This document shows positions 38,669 through 49,478 of a DNA stretch of 64,000 nt, in pieces. The notes under the pieces were generated by a model. The model was not told where the DNA came from. It saw only the letters and a list, made by a program, of their open reading frames with translations, and made no database searches. The stretch comes from Ditibartonella apis. Lineage in GTDB: Bacteria; Pseudomonadota; Alphaproteobacteria; Rhizobiales; Rhizobiaceae. The position numbers and the translations under genes were made by a program. Position 1 is the first letter of the stretch. The number at the start of each line of letters is the position of its first letter. The DNA is taken from contig NZ_LXYU01000002.1 in the NCBI RefSeq assembly GCF_001952075.1, forward strand, positions 372,001-436,000, written 5' to 3'.

Positions 38669-40693
38669 TCAAATTCCGCGTTTTCTCATCAACGCATCAG
38701 GGCTCGGCAAGCGGCCGCGAAATGCCTTGTAGAGTTCTTCGGGATCACGGCTGCCGCCGGCTGAATAAATATATTTTTTCAGTTTTTCCGCCGTTTGCGG
38801 GTCAAAGGCATTGCCGGTTTCTTCAAAGGCCTCGAAGGCATCTGAATCAAGAACTTCCGCCCACATGTAGGAGTAATAGCCTGCCGAATAACCGTCACCG
38901 GTAAAAACATGAGTGAAATGCGGCGGACGGTGACGCATTATAATTGCTTTCGGCATACCCAATTTTTTCAACTCATTTTTTTCGAATTCGGTCGGGTCAT
39001 CAACCTTTCCGCCAGCATGGAAAGCCATATCAACAAGTGCGGAGGCAGTAAATTCGACAGCATCGAAACCGCCATTGAAAGTACGCGCAGCGAGAACCTT
39101 GTCAAGCAGCTCCTGTGGCATAGGTTCGCCGGTTTTGACGTTTCTGGCATAAGTTTTCAATGTTTCAGGAACAGTGACCCAATGTTCGAACAATTGCGAA
39201 GGCAGTTCGACAAAATCTCTTGCCACAGAGGTTCCCGAAACCGATGGCCATTTAACTTCCGATAGCAATCCATGGAGAGCATGTCCGAATTCGTGAAACA
39301 GGGTTCGCGCATCGTCCAATGACAAAAGTGCCGGTTTTCCCTTGGGCGGTTTGGCAAAGTTACAAATATTGTAGATGATCGGTTTACGCCCTTTTCCCAG
39401 ATGATGTTCGGTTTGCAATTCACTCATCCATGCGCCGGAACGTTTGCTCGGGCGCGCAAAATAATCACCAATGAAAAGCCCGCGTAAGCTTCCGTCAGGA
39501 TTTTTTACTTCGAAAAGTCTGGCATCCTGATGCCACAGTGGTACTCCATGTTTTTCTTCGAAAGTTACACCAAAAAGCTTCTTTGCCGTGGCGAATGCGG
39601 CTTCAATCATTTTATTCAGTTCGAAATAGACTTTGACCGAAGCTTCGTCGAAGGAGAACAATTTGGTGCGCAGTTTCTCGGCATAATATCGCCAATCCCA
39701 AGCAGCCAACTCGTCATTGCTCCCCGTTTGCGCTGCCAGTTTTTGTAGCTCTTCTGCTTCTTTCTCAGCCTTTGCAACAGCCCGCTTCCAGACCGGCATT
39801 AAAAGTTTCATCACATTATCGGGCGTTTTAGCCATTGTGTTGTCAAGTTTGAAATCGGCAAAGGATTTGAAGCCAAGAAGCTTTGCCTTTTCATCACGCA
39901 ATGCCACAATCTCGCTGATAATCTTCCGGTTGTCATTCTTATTGCCATTTTCGCCGCGCTTTGCCCATGCTTCAAAAGCAATCTGACGCAAATCCCGACG
40001 GTCGGAAAAAGTAAGAAACGGTTCCACAACAGAACGAGCGAGTGTCAATGCATAGGAATCCGTTTTTCCCCTTTCGTTTGCCGTCTCCTTCATCGTCGCA
40101 ATAAGGTCATCGGGAAGGCCTGCCAGATCCTTTTTTTCTAGATAAAGAACCCACTCGGCTTCATCATTCAACACATGTTGACCGAACTGCGCGCCAAGCA
40201 AGGCCAGTCTCTCGTTTATCTCTGCCAGCCTTTTTTTGTCCTTTTCATCAAGAAGTGCACCGTTACGAACAAAACCTTTCCAAGTAAGCTCGATCACACG
40301 CGTGGTTTCGGCATCGAATGCGTTTTTCTTCGCTTCATCATGAAGGGCATTGATTTTTGCAAAAAGTCGCGGATCCATCATCAATTTTGAAGAATAACGA
40401 GATAACTTCGGTACGAAATCCTGTTCCAATTGCTGAATGAGATCATTGCTATAGGCACCCGAACGGAGAAAGAAAACCGAACATACATGGTCAAGAGGCT
40501 GACCTGCCAGTTCGAACGACTGTAAAAAACCGTCAATCGTGGCAGGTTCCGGAGAGGCAGCGATTTGTTCGATTTCGGCTTCGGCATCTTTTAATGCTTC
40601 TTCGAAAGCCGGCTTGAAATCTTCATCGCGAATCTTTGAAAAATCGGGCAAACCTTCAAAGCCGGACCACTCCAGCAACGCCGTTTTTGACAT
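38669..40693 (-). CDS. dcp: M3-family peptidyl-dipeptidase / oligopeptidase
   Basis: 674 residues from ATG 40693 with TTGGAGA eight nt upstream; the upstream in-frame ATG at 40720 lacks such a site. Thimet-oligopeptidase fold with the zinc motif TLFHEFGHALHGLLS (HEFGH) plus the downstream glutamate region, and the substrate-tyrosine loop HFTHVFTGDGYSAGYYSYMWAEVLD near the C-terminus. Length and order match E. coli Dcp (681), which removes C-terminal dipeptides; oligopeptidase A is the close alternative. Cytoplasmic, used in peptide turnover. Transcribed alone. Confidence 0.9.
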   Translation of the reverse strand: MSKTALLEWSGFEGLPDFSKIRDEDFKPAFEEALKDAEAEIEQIAASPEPATIDGFLQSFELAGQPLDHVCSVFFLRSGAYSNDLIQQLEQDFVPKLSRYSSKLMMDPRLFAKINALHDEAKKNAFDAETTRVIELTWKGFVRNGALLDEKDKKRLAEINERLALLGAQFGQHVLNDEAEWVLYLEKKDLAGLPDDLIATMKETANERGKTDSYALTLARSVVEPFLTFSDRRDLRQIAFEAWAKRGENGNKNDNRKIISEIVALRDEKAKLLGFKSFADFKLDNTMAKTPDNVMKLLMPVWKRAVAKAEKEAEELQKLAAQTGSNDELAAWDWRYYAEKLRTKLFSFDEASVKVYFELNKMIEAAFATAKKLFGVTFEEKHGVPLWHQDARLFEVKNPDGSLRGLFIGDYFARPSKRSGAWMSELQTEHHLGKGRKPIIYNICNFAKPPKGKPALLSLDDARTLFHEFGHALHGLLSEVKWPSVSGTSVARDFVELPSQLFEHWVTVPETLKTYARNVKTGEPMPQELLDKVLAARTFNGGFDAVEFTASALVDMAFHAGGKVDDPTEFEKNELKKLGMPKAIIMRHRPPHFTHVFTGDGYSAGYYSYMWAEVLDSDAFEAFEETGNAFDPQTAEKLKKYIYSAGGSRDPEELYKAFRGRLPSPDALMRKRGI

Positions 40694-41071
40694 ATTTTTT
40701 CTCCAATAATTTTGCTGCAATTCACTTGCAATTGGTCAATACGTTATTCATGTAATGATTAAAACTATGAATGCCAGCATTCCGGGAACACTTTTAGACA
40801 ATTACGAAAACAGTTTAAAACAGGCAATCGATTTCATTAAAGCGATATTGTTACGTCTCCCGATTATCCAACATAGGCTTTCTCACAACATTTTATCGCA
40901 AATAGTGCGTTAAAAATTCGACAGACACATCGTAGGATTTTAAAATTTTTTTGTAGATGCTGTATTTTTAAAAATTAAAATTAGCAAATAACAAAGGGCA
41001 AACCCGAATTACAGTCCATTTTAATGAATTTTCATCTGCCACTCAAAGTTAAGGTAAAAGTCGCCTGCTCT
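40694..41071. other. Intergenic region between the binding-protein gene and dcp
   Basis: 378 nt, AT-rich, no gene or clear terminator recognised. Confidence 0.4.
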
Positions 41072-42667
41072 TCAATCCTTATACATATTTGAAAATCTTA
41101 TCATGCCATCCGGATAAGGATGGAAACCATGGAGTTTTTTGGTGTAGGCATAGATATAATCGGGATGACCCAGATAGATGATCGGCATATCTTCCTGAAG
41201 CACAGATGCAGCATAATGATAAAGATCGGCTCTTTCTGCCGGATCAAGTGTTTCACGGGCAGCCGACAATTTTTTATCAAGGTCGGGATTGCAATATTTA
41301 CCGATATTGTCACCCCCTTCACATGTCACGAACCAATAAACATTTCCATCCGGATCAATTCGCCCGCTCCATTTTTGTGCCGAAACTTCGAAATTGCCTT
41401 GGCTATTATCGGCAGCAAGTTTGGTTTCCTCTTTGGGATGAAGGCTTACATTGAAACCGGCTTCATCTGCCATCAGCTTTATAGCCTGCATCGCTTGAAC
41501 AACAGTCGGTTCATTGCTGTGGGAAATCTGAACGTCGATTTTCTGATTTGCAAAACCGGCTTGTTGAATGAGCTCGCGCGCTTTTTCAAGATTGCGCGGA
41601 GGAACCGGATAGCCTGAATTGAACCAGATTGTATCAGGTGCCCATGGCTGGTTGCCAACAACCATCGCACCGCCATAAACATTATCGCGAATAGAAGCGC
41701 GATCAATGGCAAGAGAAAATGCTTGCCGCAGCAGTTTTTGTTGTCCAAGTGGCGTTGCTGCCCTGCTTCCGTTCGCTATATTGATCGTTAAAGCAATATA
41801 GGCTTCACTTGCCATTCTTTCAGTTTGGAGGCGGGATACTGTTTTTGCTTTAGCAAAATCACCCGAAGAAAGTCTATCGGTCATATCGACAATTCCGGCA
41901 CGCAAATTCGAAAAACGCACGGATGGATCTTCAATCGACAAAAAAGTCACCCGATCAAGTTTGATTTCTTGGCTATTCCAATAACGATCAAATTTTTCCA
42001 GAACAATCCGGTCGTGAGGAACATGCTCGACAAAACGAAAAGGTCCGGCACAAACGGGTTTGAGACCGAAGTCACTTCCCATTTCGCGGGCTGCCTTGGG
42101 AGAAACCATCACCCCTGCCCGATCGGCCAGATGTGATAAAAGTGCGGCATCAGGATATTTCAATTTAATTGTCACTTCAAACGGTCCCGTCGCTTCGATT
42201 CCGGAAACCGAGGACAACTCGTTTTCGCGAACAGAATGCGAAAAACTCATGGCCCGTTTTAAGGAATAAATGGCCGCATCGGCATTAAACGGCGTGCCAT
42301 CGTGAAAGATGACATCTTTTCGTAAGTGCAACTTCAAAGTCTTTCCATCGTCGGAAAAACTCCAACTTTGAGCAAGTTCGGGAACAAAATCCGCTTCTCT
42401 CGAAATATCGATAAGTTTGTCGCACATAGCAGTATAAACAAGCCGCCCTGAAAAAGTTTTGGCTAAAGCAGGATCAAGATTGTCCGGATCATCCTGCAGA
42501 GCAATTTTTAATTCCGAGGCAATTGCCGGTGCACAGAGTAATGCCGGCGCACAGAGTAAAAAAATGCCGCATCCGGATAGAAGGCACGCTAATAAATATC
42601 TTGTTGCTGTTTTGAGCAATAAGACCGATTTTCCGGTCAATCGAGAAAAATCGTTCAAGCGTTTCAC
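41072..42667 (-). CDS. ABC transporter substrate-binding protein, family 5 (peptide/nickel type)
   Basis: 531 residues. Long N-terminal signal peptide in which the segment LLCAPA is directly repeated (LLCAPALLCAPAIAS). The mature part is a DppA/OppA-like SBP_bac_5 protein: LKIALQDDPDNLDPALAKTFSGRLVYTAMCDKL, LKLHLRKDVIFHDGTPFNADAAIYSLKRAM, and PIIYLGHPDYIYAYTKKLHGF. It captures a small solute, likely a peptide, in the periplasm for an inner-membrane permease. No permease or ATPase genes lie next to it, so the rest of the transporter must be elsewhere or it is an orphan. Confidence 0.87.
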   Translation of the reverse strand: MKRLNDFSRLTGKSVLLLKTATRYLLACLLSGCGIFLLCAPALLCAPAIASELKIALQDDPDNLDPALAKTFSGRLVYTAMCDKLIDISREADFVPELAQSWSFSDDGKTLKLHLRKDVIFHDGTPFNADAAIYSLKRAMSFSHSVRENELSSVSGIEATGPFEVTIKLKYPDAALLSHLADRAGVMVSPKAAREMGSDFGLKPVCAGPFRFVEHVPHDRIVLEKFDRYWNSQEIKLDRVTFLSIEDPSVRFSNLRAGIVDMTDRLSSGDFAKAKTVSRLQTERMASEAYIALTINIANGSRAATPLGQQKLLRQAFSLAIDRASIRDNVYGGAMVVGNQPWAPDTIWFNSGYPVPPRNLEKARELIQQAGFANQKIDVQISHSNEPTVVQAMQAIKLMADEAGFNVSLHPKEETKLAADNSQGNFEVSAQKWSGRIDPDGNVYWFVTCEGGDNIGKYCNPDLDKKLSAARETLDPAERADLYHYAASVLQEDMPIIYLGHPDYIYAYTKKLHGFHPYPDGMIRFSNMYKD

Positions 42668-43335
42668 ATCAATCTCTATTCGTGGTTATGCTCTGCCTCA
42701 CACCCTGAAGGTGGCAAATGAAGCAATTCATTCTATTCACCGATTGTTCCTCATCAACAATAGCGTTTTTGTCACCAATTGCCATAGCGGAAATTATTAT
42801 CAAAAAGATACAAAGGTAAATAGTCGTCTTCATTATTACATCTTATTTTGAATTTAAAAAATCAATAAAACAATTTAACTAATTTTCAAAAAATATCTTC
42901 GATGAAAAATATTTCATTTTTTCAATATAAATTATTCAATGATAATAAATTTATATATAATAATATATCTATTTATAATTATCATTAAATATATTATTCA
43001 ACGGATAGGCTGTTGCACTCAGGAATCGCGCCACTACAAAACAAGTTCATTCAATCCGTTCGGCTCTATAAGCCTTTTAAAAAGCAATTCTTTAAATGAA
43101 ACATGCCGCATGAAAAGCAATCGATCGGACTTGAAATTTCCACTGTTTTTTGGCTTTTCAGGAATAAAAGTGACTGATAGCCAAACAGTGCTTGACTTTC
43201 GGTCAAAACATAACAATTGAAACATCTGCGTAGGGAAATGCTCCCCCCACATGATCTGTCGGGATGTCAAACCTGTACGACAGGTTACCCCACAGGTTGA
43301 ATGTCCGTAACGAACTGTCCTTAAGGAGCTCCATC
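42668..43335. promoter_or_regulatory. Divergent control region and mgtE leader
   Basis: 668 nt; 42840-43000 is extremely AT-rich. Just before mgtE, AACCTGT (43270-43276) can pair with ACAGGTT at 43280-43286 or with a second ACAGGTT at 43292-43298; the second copy can also pair (one bulge) with AACTGT (43313-43318), five nt before the AAGGAG ribosome-binding site (43323-43328). This gives alternative structures that could hide or expose the RBS. It does not look like a canonical M-box. A possible -35 TTGACT lies near 43192. Confidence 0.4.
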
Positions 43336-44715
43336 ATGACTGAAAACCAGACTTCAGCATTTGATGTCAAAACGCTGTCTGCTGAGGCGCTTGCCGAGCG
43401 CTTGAGCCGTCTGCATTTTGCCGACGCTGTCGATGTCATCAACGATCTCGACATTGTCGAACGAGTGAACGTGTTCAAATTTTTGCCAATCGAATATGCT
43501 ATCGAGCTGTTCGACAAGCCGGAGCTTGACGAGCCGGGACAAATTCTTGAAATGCTGCCTACAGATCGTTCTGTCATCATTCTTGACGGAATGTCCGCCG
43601 ACCAGGCTGTAGATGTATTTCAGGAAATGGACGAGGCTACGCGTGCCAAACTTTATCCTCTCCTGAAGCCACTAACCCGTGCGGAAATGAAAAAGCTGTC
43701 AAGTTATCCTGATGGCACCGCCGGCGCTTTGATGACAACCGAATTTATTGCCGTTCCTTCCACCTGGACGGTTCGTCAAACACTTGACCATATCCGTGAT
43801 GTCGAACGTACGCGCGAGACAGTTTATGCAAGTTATGTCATTAATCCCGAAACCAGTGTTCTTATCAAAGCAGTTTCACTCAGAAATCTTATCCTCGCCA
43901 ATCCTGACGATACGATTCTTGATGCAGCAACGAATGGCGAACCGATCAAGATTGGTCCTTTGACCGATCAGGAAGAGGTCGCACGCCTGTTCCGGCGTCA
44001 CGATCTGCTCTCGGTTCCGGTTGTTGACGAAACAGACCACGTGATCGGCATCGTGACGGTCGATGACGTGCTTGATGCGATGACCGAAGAAATGAGTGAA
44101 GATGCTTATAAATTCGGTGGTATGGAAGCACTCGACAAGCCTTACATGGATATCGGTTTTATCGATATGATGAAGAAACGTGGCGGTTGGCTTGCCGTTC
44201 TGTTTCTGGGCGAAATGTTGACTGCCAGTGCCATGCAACATTTTGAAGTCGAACTTGAAAAGGCAATTGTTCTTACCCTCTTTATTCCGCTTATCATGAG
44301 TTCGGGTGGTAATTCCGGTTCACAGGCAACATCACTTATCATTCGTGCACTTGCATTGAGAGAACTTGAACTCAAAGATTGGTGGAAAGTTGCTTTAAGA
44401 GAAATACCGGCAGGCGTGTCTTTGGGCGCCATGCTCGGATTGATCGGAGTTATACGTATTATCGTTTGGCAAAAAACCGGAATATACGATTATGGTGAGC
44501 ATTGGGTGCTGGTGGCCATAACCGTGGGATCCGCCCTTATCGGCATTGTTATGTTCGGATGTCTCACGGGCTCGATGCTTCCATTCCTCCTGAACCGTCT
44601 GGGATTTGACCCGGCAAGTGCTTCGGCACCTTTTGTCGCAACACTGGTCGATGTAACCGGTATTGTTATCTATTTTTCTGTCGCTGCACTTATTTTGAGC
44701 GGCACACTTTTGTGA
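43336..44715 (+). CDS. mgtE: Magnesium transporter MgtE
   Basis: 459 residues from ATG 43336 (AAGGAG seven nt upstream; the upstream open frame is leader). Cytosolic N-domain of helical repeats (AEALAERLSRLHFADAVDVINDL, LPIEYAIELFDK), a CBS pair (about 140-260) with TDHVIGIVTVDDVLDAM, then five membrane helices including the pore signature FIPLIMSSGGNSGSQATSLIIRALAL. Mg2+ binding between N and CBS domains gates the channel. Follows a structured leader. A hairpin follows the stop. Confidence 0.93.
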   Translation: MTENQTSAFDVKTLSAEALAERLSRLHFADAVDVINDLDIVERVNVFKFLPIEYAIELFDKPELDEPGQILEMLPTDRSVIILDGMSADQAVDVFQEMDEATRAKLYPLLKPLTRAEMKKLSSYPDGTAGALMTTEFIAVPSTWTVRQTLDHIRDVERTRETVYASYVINPETSVLIKAVSLRNLILANPDDTILDAATNGEPIKIGPLTDQEEVARLFRRHDLLSVPVVDETDHVIGIVTVDDVLDAMTEEMSEDAYKFGGMEALDKPYMDIGFIDMMKKRGGWLAVLFLGEMLTASAMQHFEVELEKAIVLTLFIPLIMSSGGNSGSQATSLIIRALALRELELKDWWKVALREIPAGVSLGAMLGLIGVIRIIVWQKTGIYDYGEHWVLVAITVGSALIGIVMFGCLTGSMLPFLLNRLGFDPASASAPFVATLVDVTGIVIYFSVAALILSGTLL

Positions 44716-44727
44716 GTCCCTGTTTAA

Positions 44728-44760
44728 GGCCGCCGTTCTTTTCAAGATTGAACAGCGGCC
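44728..44760 (+). terminator. Hairpin after mgtE, possible terminator
   Basis: GGCCGCCGTTC (44728-44738) pairs with GAACAGCGGCC (44750-44760), one mismatch. No T-run follows, so it may protect the 3' end or need a factor to terminate. Confidence 0.5.
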
Positions 44761-45146
44761 ATGACTCTAAAAAGGTACAATCGGGATTTACAAGTAAATT
44801 TCGCGCGTGCCGACATAGATTTTTGTGGCAATTTAAAACTAAGGCCTAATAGAATAGTTGCAGCGCGCTTCTCGATTTTCTCTATGAATTACGTGAATTT
44901 TTTAACAATTATTTTGCTTGAGAGAAGGCCTTTGACAGCGAGATATTGATTAGGCAATCGACTATTCTCATATAATGGAAAGAATGCCTTTGAAGGTTCA
45001 AAGTTATGATAATGAGTTTATCTTAGCTAAAAAAGGTTTCCCCCTCTTCCAAAAACCGTAAAAAACTTGTAAGAGGCATGCAACACCATGCGGCAGCTTT
45101 TTGTTGCCGTATTTTCGAAATTTCAGTGAACGAAAAGAAGATTTAC
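44761..45146. promoter_or_regulatory. Intergenic region with likely typA promoter
   Basis: A perfect -10 TATAAT sits at 44971-44976 with TTGATT at 44946-44951 (19-nt spacing, somewhat long). The open frame from 45078 continues into typA but its first 23 residues are not TypA-like. Nothing else recognised. Confidence 0.4.
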
Positions 45147-46976
45147 ATGCAATTGCGCAATATTGCAATCATTGCCCACGTTGACCACGGTAAAACAACC
45201 CTTGTGGATGGGCTACTAAAGCAATCAGGAAATTTCCGCCAAAATCAACGCACTGGCGAGCGTATGATGGATTCCAACGATATTGAAAAAGAACGTGGAA
45301 TTACCATTCTTGCCAAAGTTACTTCTGTCGTATGGAAAGATACGCGTATCAATATCGTTGATACCCCTGGTCACGCCGATTTCGGCGGCGAAGTGGAACG
45401 TATCCTTAATATGGTGGATGGTGCCATTGTTCTGGTAGATGCTGCTGAAGGCCCGATGCCGCAAACAAAATTTGTTGTTGGCAAAGCCTTGAAGGTTGGC
45501 CTGCGTCCGATTGTTGCCATTAACAAGATCGACCGCCCCGACGCACGTCCTGAAGAAGTTATCAATGAAGTTTTTGATCTGTTTGCCGCCCTTGACGCAA
45601 CAGATGAACAACTCGATTTCCCGATCCTTTATGGTTCCGGTCGCGATGGCTGGATGGCCGAAAGCCCCGATGGCCCGAAAGATCAGGGGTTGGCACCTTT
45701 GTTCGATATGGTCGTGCGCCACGTACCGGCTCCGACTGTTGCTCCGGGCCCCTTCACGATGATCGGTACTATTCTGGAAGCCGATCCATTTTTGGGACGT
45801 ATCATCACAGGCAGAATTCACTCCGGTAAAATCAAACCGAACCAGGCTGTAAAAGTTCTCGACCAGCAGGGTAATCTTGTTGAAACCGGCAGAATTTCAA
45901 AAATTCTTGCCTTTCGCGGGCTTGAGCGTCAACCTATCGAAGAAGGTGACGCAGGCGATATCGTTGCAATTGCCGGTCTGCAAAAAGGTACCGTTGCCGA
46001 CACATTCTGTGACCCGTCAGTAACCGAGCCTTTGAAGGCGCAGCCGATTGATCCGCCGACAGTAACAATGAGTTTCCTTGTTAACGACAGTCCGCTTGCC
46101 GGCACAGAAGGTGACAAAGTTACAAGTCGTGTTATTCGTGACCGTTTGCTCAAAGAGGCCGAAGGTAACGTTGCATTGAAAATCGAGGAATCGAAAGACA
46201 AGGATTCCTTCTATGTTTCAGGCCGTGGCGAATTGCAGCTTGCTGTTTTGATTGAAAATATGCGCCGTGAGGGCTTCGAACTTTCGGTTTCGCGTCCGCG
46301 CGTTGTCATGCATACCGACGAGAATGGCAACAAGCTTGAACCGGTCGAAGAAGTTGTCATTGACGTTGATGAGGAATATTCCGGCATTGTCGTCCAGAAA
46401 ATGTCGGAACGTAAAGGCGAGATGATCGAGCTTAAGCCTTCAGGTGGAAATCGTGTCCGCATGGTCTTTTACGCACCTACACGAGGCCTTATCGGCTACC
46501 AATCGGAATTATTGACCGATACGCGTGGTACGGCTGTCATGAACCGCCTGTTCCACGACTATGAACCTTATAAGGGTGATATCGCCGGACGTACCAATGG
46601 TGTCATGATTTCCAATGATAATGGTGAATCGGTAGCCTATGCCCTGTTCAATCTCGAGGACCGCGGTCCGATGATTATTGATGCAGGTGTCAAGGTCTAT
46701 CAAGGAATGATTATTGGCATCCATTCACGTGATAATGATTTGGACGTAAACGTCTTGAAGGGTAAAAAACTCACCAATGTTCGTGCTGCCGGAAAGGATG
46801 AGGCTGTGAAACTCACTCCTCCTATCAAAATGACATTGGAACGTGCGTTGTCGTGGATTCAGGATGACGAACTCGTCGAGGTTACGCCAAAGAACATTCG
46901 TCTGCGCAAGCTTTACCTCGATCCGATTGACCGTAAAAGAAACGGAAAGCCACGTCCGTCGGACAGTGCTGCCTGA
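45147..46976 (+). CDS. typA: Ribosome-associated GTPase TypA/BipA
   Basis: 609 residues from ATG 45147, where TypA homology begins ([24 protein letters not shown]). Translation-factor GTPase with G1 [10 protein letters not shown]3 [15 protein letters not shown] and G4 NKIDRP, followed by EF-G-like domains III and V and a TypA-specific C-terminal domain. It binds the 70S ribosome and assists 50S assembly and stress or cold adaptation. The upstream in-frame 69 nt have no ribosome-binding site evidence and look like leader. ppa follows 68 nt downstream. Confidence 0.95.
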   Translation: MQLRNIAIIAHVDHGKTTLVDGLLKQSGNFRQNQRTGERMMDSNDIEKERGITILAKVTSVVWKDTRINIVDTPGHADFGGEVERILNMVDGAIVLVDAAEGPMPQTKFVVGKALKVGLRPIVAINKIDRPDARPEEVINEVFDLFAALDATDEQLDFPILYGSGRDGWMAESPDGPKDQGLAPLFDMVVRHVPAPTVAPGPFTMIGTILEADPFLGRIITGRIHSGKIKPNQAVKVLDQQGNLVETGRISKILAFRGLERQPIEEGDAGDIVAIAGLQKGTVADTFCDPSVTEPLKAQPIDPPTVTMSFLVNDSPLAGTEGDKVTSRVIRDRLLKEAEGNVALKIEESKDKDSFYVSGRGELQLAVLIENMRREGFELSVSRPRVVMHTDENGNKLEPVEEVVIDVDEEYSGIVVQKMSERKGEMIELKPSGGNRVRMVFYAPTRGLIGYQSELLTDTRGTAVMNRLFHDYEPYKGDIAGRTNGVMISNDNGESVAYALFNLEDRGPMIIDAGVKVYQGMIIGIHSRDNDLDVNVLKGKKLTNVRAAGKDEAVKLTPPIKMTLERALSWIQDDELVEVTPKNIRLRKLYLDPIDRKRNGKPRPSDSAA

Positions 46977-47044
46977 TTTTTGTCCATTCAAGCCGGATGC
47001 CGTAACGGTGTCCGGCTCTTCTTATTTCTGGAAAGGATGTCTCT

Positions 47045-47572
47045 ATGAATATCGATTTGATCCCCATCGGCAAAAATCCGCCGGAAGATGTTAATGTTAT
47101 CATCGAAGTGCCGGTCGGCGGGCAACCAATCAAATACGAAATGGATAAAAAGTCCGGTGCGCTCTTTGTTGATCGCTTCCTCTATACCCCGATGACCTAT
47201 CCGGGCAATTATGGCTTCGTTCCGCACACATTGTCCGAAGATGGCGATCCGATTGATGTTCTCGTTCTCAACACTCGTCCGCTTGTTCCAGGCTGCGTTA
47301 TCAATTGCCGCCCGATTGGTGCTTTGATCATGGAAGATGATGGCGGCAAAGATGAAAAAATCATTGCTGTTCCGACACCGAAAATGACACAACGTTATAT
47401 TGACGTGCATGATTATGCCGATATGCCGGAAATAACCTTGAAACAGGTTGAACATTTTTTCCAGCATTATAAAGATCTCGAACCCGGCAAATGGGTGAAG
47501 ATCGGCGGTTGGGAAGACGAAGATTTTGCCCGCGAACTTATCAACAAGGCTATCAAGCGCGCAAAAAAATAG
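47045..47572 (+). CDS. ppa: Inorganic pyrophosphatase (family I)
   Basis: 175 residues, standard for the bacterial soluble enzyme. [44 protein letters not shown] leads to the metal-binding signature [27 protein letters not shown] is the conserved C-terminal block. Hydrolyses PPi with Mg2+ in the cytoplasm, pulling biosynthetic reactions forward. GGAAAGGA site just upstream. May be read through from typA; a terminator follows. Confidence 0.96.
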   Translation: MNIDLIPIGKNPPEDVNVIIEVPVGGQPIKYEMDKKSGALFVDRFLYTPMTYPGNYGFVPHTLSEDGDPIDVLVLNTRPLVPGCVINCRPIGALIMEDDGGKDEKIIAVPTPKMTQRYIDVHDYADMPEITLKQVEHFFQHYKDLEPGKWVKIGGWEDEDFARELINKAIKRAKK

Positions 47573-48099
47573 TCCTGAGAAATAATTGATAGTTATCTAT
47601 CAATCTGCATTAAACCCATCTCATTAAAACGCCCGTCAAACTTTGGCGGGCGTCGTTTTTTAATCAATTGTATAAACAATTTTCTCGGGCGTCTCTTATG
47701 TGTTTACTCGACCATCGCAATGACTGGCTGGCTTATTTGCTATCGCCAGTTTTATATTTGAATTGTAACCTACTTTGCGTGGTAGCGCCACTTGCGGCTC
47801 AACGAAATTCAGGGCTGTTCTGATAAGAGAAATTGCCGTCAAAAACATGCCGTTGACAAGCTGTTGATTTGCGATTTCACGTGAGTTTCCTATAAGCTTA
47901 TCGGCGATAATTAATGGAAATCACTGAAAAAATAATATTATTTGCTTATGAAGACGAGACCTCATCAAAATGCCGTCGCGCTTAAAAAAATTTTTTCGAT
48001 GTCTGTGCGCAACCAGTCTTTTTGATTAAAAGGTTGAAAATAGTTGGTGTAAAACGTGCCCCAATTCCGGTAAAAATTGTGCAACGAGATTTTTGACGT
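47573..48099. other. Intergenic region between ppa and the MHS transporter
   Basis: 527 nt with the ppa terminator near its start; the remainder presumably contains the transporter promoter, though I cannot place hexamers confidently. Confidence 0.4.
47628..47661 (+). terminator. Intrinsic terminator after ppa
   Basis: ACGCCCG (47629-47635) pairs with CGGGCGT (47647-47653), followed by CGTTTTTTAAT. Confidence 0.85.
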
Positions 48100-49383
48100 A
48101 TGGATGCAGCAATAAAAGCCCCTGAAAAAAAACACCATATCACCAAGGGTGATGTTGCTGCCGTTGCTATCGGTAATGCCGTCGAATTTTACGATTTTAT
48201 CGTCTACACAACATTTGCAGTCATGATCGGAAAAACCTTTTTCCCGTCTGACAACGCCTTTTCCAGCCTCATTTTGTCGGTTTCAACATTCGGCATAGGT
48301 TTTATAGCCCGTCCGTTAGGTGCGATCCTTATCGGTACATATGCCGACAAAACCGGGCGTAAACCTGCAATGATCCTCACAATGTTGTTGATGGCAGTCG
48401 GTACTGCAGGCCTTATTCTCCTCCCCGGTTATGAGAAAATCGGAATTGCCGCGCCGATATTGCTGGTCGTTGCGAGATTGGCGCAAGGGCTTGCTTGGGG
48501 TGGAGAAGCAGGACCGGCGACAACATTCATCATGGAAGCCGCTCCACAAGGAAAACGCGCTTTTTATGCAAGCTGGCAGATTGTGGCACAGGGGGGTGCA
48601 GCAATAACCGCCGGTTTGATCGGCTATATTCTTAGTTTTTGTCTCAATCCCCAGCAACAGACCGATTGGGGGTGGCGGATCGCATTTGGTCTTGGACTTT
48701 GCATTTTACCGATTGCAATTTTGATGCGTCGTCATCTTGGCGAAACATTAAAGCTTGAAGACAAATCCGAAGATCACTCTACAAAGGGTTTATTGAAAGA
48801 GATATTCGAGCATCACAGCGCTTTGATTCTTATCGGGATATTTGTACTTTCAGGCAGTACCGTTACGCAATATTTTTTGAATTACACAACGACTTACGCC
48901 CTGACCGAGCTCCATTACGGCGAGAATTTTGCGATGCTTGCCACTTTTGTCGTCGGATTGGGTGTTGTGATTTTTGCGCTGATCGGCGGTTATTGTGCAG
49001 ACCGGTTCGGACGGCGGATAACAATCGTTGTTCCACGCATCATATTGCTTGTTATCCTGTGGCCCGGACTTTATCTCGTCAACCAATTTAACAGTATTTG
49101 GGTGTTCTTCGGCGTTATTACAATTTTTACGGCCTTGCAGAACATTAGCGGCGCCGGAATTGTCATATTCTTATGCGAATGTTTCCCTAAAAGATTGCGG
49201 GCCACCGGATTTTCCATCTCTTATGCTTTGGGAATTTCCCTCTTCGGCGGAACAGCCCAAATCATTGTTACGTGGATTTTGGAGCTCACTGGAAATCCAG
49301 CTTCGCCCGCCTTCTACCTCATCTTCACCAATATTTTGTGTTTAGGGGCAGTATTTTTAAGCCGGAACAAAAAGGTCCACTAA
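48100..49383 (+). CDS. MFS metabolite:proton symporter (MHS family)
   Basis: 427 residues, 12 predicted membrane helices. MHS-family signatures: VAIGNAVEFYDFIVYTTFAVMIGKTFFP, the loop GTYADKTGRKPAMILTMLLMAVGT, RLAQGLAWGGEAGPATTFIMEAAPQGKR and CADRFGRRITIV. Citrate/tricarballylate and other organic-acid carriers (CitA, TcuC) and related osmolyte symporters share this plan; the substrate cannot be read from sequence. Transcribed alone. Confidence 0.85.
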   Translation: MDAAIKAPEKKHHITKGDVAAVAIGNAVEFYDFIVYTTFAVMIGKTFFPSDNAFSSLILSVSTFGIGFIARPLGAILIGTYADKTGRKPAMILTMLLMAVGTAGLILLPGYEKIGIAAPILLVVARLAQGLAWGGEAGPATTFIMEAAPQGKRAFYASWQIVAQGGAAITAGLIGYILSFCLNPQQQTDWGWRIAFGLGLCILPIAILMRRHLGETLKLEDKSEDHSTKGLLKEIFEHHSALILIGIFVLSGSTVTQYFLNYTTTYALTELHYGENFAMLATFVVGLGVVIFALIGGYCADRFGRRITIVVPRIILLVILWPGLYLVNQFNSIWVFFGVITIFTALQNISGAGIVIFLCECFPKRLRATGFSISYALGISLFGGTAQIIVTWILELTGNPASPAFYLIFTNILCLGAVFLSRNKKVH

Positions 49384-49478
49384 GGGCAATAAAAACCGTC
49401 ACAGAAATGAAGGATGCCGACCGCGTTCCTTACTATTTTCTTTGACTATTTTTTTAAATCGAAATGCGTCGTCCGGAT

